This document shows, piece after piece, positions 49,852 through 51,103 of a stretch of 51,103 nucleotides of DNA; the first letter of the stretch is position 1, and each line of letters begins with the position of its first letter. Source of the stretch: Nitrospira sp. (GTDB lineage Bacteria; Nitrospirota; Nitrospiria; Nitrospirales; Nitrospiraceae); assembly GCA_005116895.1 (NCBI GenBank), contig SWDO01000004.1, positions 196,950 to 248,052 of the forward strand. The letters are read 5' to 3'. The notes below the pieces were generated by a model, which searched no databases, was not told the DNA's origin, and was given only the letters and a program-made list of their open reading frames with translations. Both the position numbers and the translations under genes were made by a program.

Positions 49852-49902
49852 TTCAAGATGTCTCTCACTATGACCGATTCGCATTACAGGAGCTTAGAGG
49901 CT

Positions 49903-49954
49903 CAGAGTGTCATTTCACCTGAATGATCAGCCCGTTTCTGGCGCCCCGCCTTCT
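49903..49954. repeat. Repeat R1, copy b
   Basis: CAGAGTG..ATTTCA.....GATCAGCCCGTTTC followed by GGCGCCCCGCCTTCT; the second copy of R1, six bases after the cupin stop. The shared core GATCAGCCCGTTTC is identical in both copies. Confidence 0.7.
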
Positions 49955-49960
49955 GCCCCA

Positions 49961-50341
49961 TTAGCTGCTCTCTCGGCTCACCACCCTGCTAGGGAATGAC
50001 ACCTCGAGCACCACACATCCGACATCCTTCTTAAACGGACCGTGACGTTCTCCGGGAGGGCGACTTGCGTAGTCTCTCGCTTCAAGACAGCGATTGAAAG
50101 CCTGGTCGTACAGCCGCCCGCTGACAATGAAGACTCCCTCAGAGTATGCATGGGTCTTTCCCCCGAACGACGACGTATCAGCGCCCGGCAGGAAGTGGGT
50201 CAGCCTGGTGTATTCGCCCGTCACCGGATCGATACTCAGGGTGATCTCCTCGACCATCCCCTCCAGACCTTTAATGGGAGTCCAGTGGATTCGTTGGTCG
50301 GGAACCAACGGGTTCCAGTAGGTTGTGGTGGATTTCGACAT
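49961..50341 (-). CDS. Cupin-domain protein (ChrR-like)
   Basis: A 126-residue protein with one cupin barrel. Cupin motif 1 is seen as LTHFLPGADTSSFGGKTHAYSEGVFIVSGRLYDQ (Gly-rich with His and Glu); motif 2 falls in YASRPPGERHGPFKKDVGCVVLEV (P-x-G..H). Metal binding by the His/Glu set is likely. The ChrR/anti-sigma cupin group and small dioxygenases share this look. The start (ATG 50341) lacks a strong ribosome site; a longer frame to 50380 exists. It is bracketed by R1b and R2b, as DUF2442 is by R1a and R2a. Confidence 0.8.
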   Translation of the reverse strand: MSKSTTTYWNPLVPDQRIHWTPIKGLEGMVEEITLSIDPVTGEYTRLTHFLPGADTSSFGGKTHAYSEGVFIVSGRLYDQAFNRCLEARDYASRPPGERHGPFKKDVGCVVLEVSFPSRVVSRESS

Positions 50342-50455
50342 TCTAGTCCAGGAACAATGTGGAGTATGGCAGCTCACCAATGTTTAGGCCGATCTCCATA
50401 TGGAGCCAAACCTGCCTCGTTTCATCCTCATCACACGCCATCGGATGGTCCGAGC

Positions 50456-50503
50456 ATAACGCGATGACTGTGGCGTTTCAATGAGATGCGGCTGGAAAAC
50501 CAC
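50456..50503. repeat. Repeat R2, copy b
   Basis: ATAACGC...TGGCGTTTCAATGAGATGCGGCTGG..AACCAC; the second copy of R2. TGGCGTTTCAA and GAGATGCG are the exactly shared blocks. It lies 114 bases upstream of the cupin gene and 41 bases beyond the HicB stop. Confidence 0.75.
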
Positions 50504-50544
50504 AATGATGATATCGGAAGGAGGTAGAGGGGAAACCGGCGGTA

Positions 50545-50751
50545 TTATGCGATGACTTTCGCTTGGCGACTGAGGATGGTCAGCGGCATCCCCATCTCGG
50601 CACGCATTTCAAGACACTGCTTGATAGCGTCCTGCACATTGGCTTGCGCCTCTTCTTCTGGCTTGCCTTGGCTAACACATCCAGGAATAGCCGGGCATTC
50701 AGCGATGTACGCTCCATCCTCATCGCGCGTGATGGTGATCATACACCTCAT
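50545..50751 (-). CDS. HicB-like antitoxin, without HicA partner
   Basis: A 68-residue protein of the partial RNase H-fold HicB family: MRCMITITRDEDGAYIAECPAIPGCVSQG, then KPEEEAQANVQDAIKQCLEM. It is short: the C-terminal DNA-binding domain of full HicB is lacking. The first ATG (50751) places DEDG at the normal distance; the ATG three codons later has a better site (GAGG). No HicA-type dsRBD toxin is found on either side. The next gene upstream is an unknown small protein 28 bases away, which may be the partner. Confidence 0.85.
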   Translation of the reverse strand: MRCMITITRDEDGAYIAECPAIPGCVSQGKPEEEAQANVQDAIKQCLEMRAEMGMPLTILSRQAKVIA

Positions 50752-50779
50752 GGCAGCTTCTCTTATCCTTCAATAGCCC

Positions 50780-51034
50780 TTAATGGGCTGATGCCGCCTT
50801 TGTGCGCGCTCGTGTTGGGCGCCGTGTGGTGCGTGATGTCTTCTTGGCCAGAACGAGGAGGCCAGCAAGCGCTTCATTCACTGCTTTGGACGTGGGAAAT
50901 GCCTTGGCGATTGCTGGTTCCAACAAGACGACGGAAGTTCCCGCCGCCACTTCTGCATAGAACTTTCCTCTTTCCAGCTTTGCAAAATCCGACCGCTTGT
51001 ACTCCGAACGCATCTCGTCTTTAGCCTTCTTCAT
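50780..51034 (-). CDS. Small hypothetical protein upstream of hicB-like gene
   Basis: An 84-residue protein with AAGGA seven bases before the ATG. It has an acidic-basic N-terminus (MKKAKDEMRSEYKRSDFAKLERGKFYAEVAAG), then TSVVLLEPAIAKAFPTSKAVNEALAGLL and a strongly basic tail (RTTRRPTRARTKA). The pattern E-M-R-x-E-Y...G-K-x-Y-A...VVLxPxxAxxFPxSxxVNEAL is one I have seen in many short bacterial proteins of unknown role encoded near toxin-antitoxin genes. It forms a probable operon with the HicB-like gene. The last 69 bases of the window hold no further gene. Confidence 0.7.
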   Translation of the reverse strand: MKKAKDEMRSEYKRSDFAKLERGKFYAEVAAGTSVVLLEPAIAKAFPTSKAVNEALAGLLVLAKKTSRTTRRPTRARTKAASAH

Positions 51035-51103
51035 AGAGTTTCCTTTCTCCCCGCGTTACACGGCGGGCAGTGATGATTCGAATCGCACCTGGCCGGTATG
51101 TAT

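Noticed and set aside
51070..51095. TTCGAAT motif like a tRNA T-loop near the right edge
   Set aside because: The bases on either side do not form the 5-bp T stem on either strand and no acceptor or anticodon arm can be drawn.
48523..51103. Complete integron
   Set aside because: Only one half of an attC-like site is seen and no integrase gene is present in the window.

Overview
The window looks like a chromosome segment of a Gram-negative bacterium. It encodes outer-membrane lipid transport (MlaA), an RND/membrane-fusion metal exporter pair, several lipoproteins and a periplasmic cytochrome c. Moderately high GC (judged by eye), frequent GTG starts, strong AGGAGG sites and the overall gene mix (HypD/HypE maturation proteins, PAS kinase with NarL-type regulator, paired stress and efflux genes) would suit a Nitrospira-like organism (Nitrospirota). 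That assignment is inference: no rRNA or marker gene is present. I saw no tRNA, rRNA or CRISPR array.

Layout. 3-983 is the C-terminal part of a MacB-like ABC permease. 1015-8131 (minus) holds two gene groups, each with one of two paralogous MFS exporters: glycosyltransferase + MFS B, a terminator, then BON-domain protein + MFS A + glycogen-debranching enzyme. 8293-10880 holds a two-gene module: a membrane coiled-coil protein and a protein with a possible sigma-like helix-turn-helix and a C-terminal zinc anti-sigma motif. Matching GGACAA-N23-[T/A]TGTCC elements lie on both sides of it. 11156-15190 is an operon like the sxtI-sxtJ-sxtK O-carbamoyltransferase cassette with an SGNH hydrolase at its head. 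A decayed IS5-type transposase end (15354-15530) separates it from a calcium module (P-type ATPase, CaCA exchanger).

19670-29299 carries small stress and metabolism genes: two paralogous 91-residue tail-anchored proteins, a methyltransferase, an NTF2-like protein, a ferritin-like protein, a GNAT-GNAT-cNMP fusion, an M20 amidohydrolase, a macro-domain protein, a GNAT and a SUMF1-fold TPR protein. 29510-33954 is a CzcBA/CusBA-type exporter without its outer-membrane channel, followed by a large inverted repeat. 34197-37770 has a glutathionyl-hydroquinone reductase, a 26-codon membrane peptide with its own probable promoter and terminator, a tandem universal stress protein and MlaA. 38487-41515 is a PAS histidine kinase/NarL regulator pair. 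41909-46768 has a frameshifted CBS gene, an SPFH lipoprotein, a cytochrome c and hypE/hypD.

The last 4.3 kb (46821-51103) is an accessory island: HEPN-like and unknown proteins, DUF2442, yefM-yoeB, a cupin and an orphan HicB. Two families of short intergenic repeats alternate between its genes. With an attC-like half-site at one stop codon, this suggests cassette-style gene exchange. The sigma/ZAS module, the sxtIJK-like operon, the small-protein transcript and the alternating-repeat island are the parts that best repay attention.
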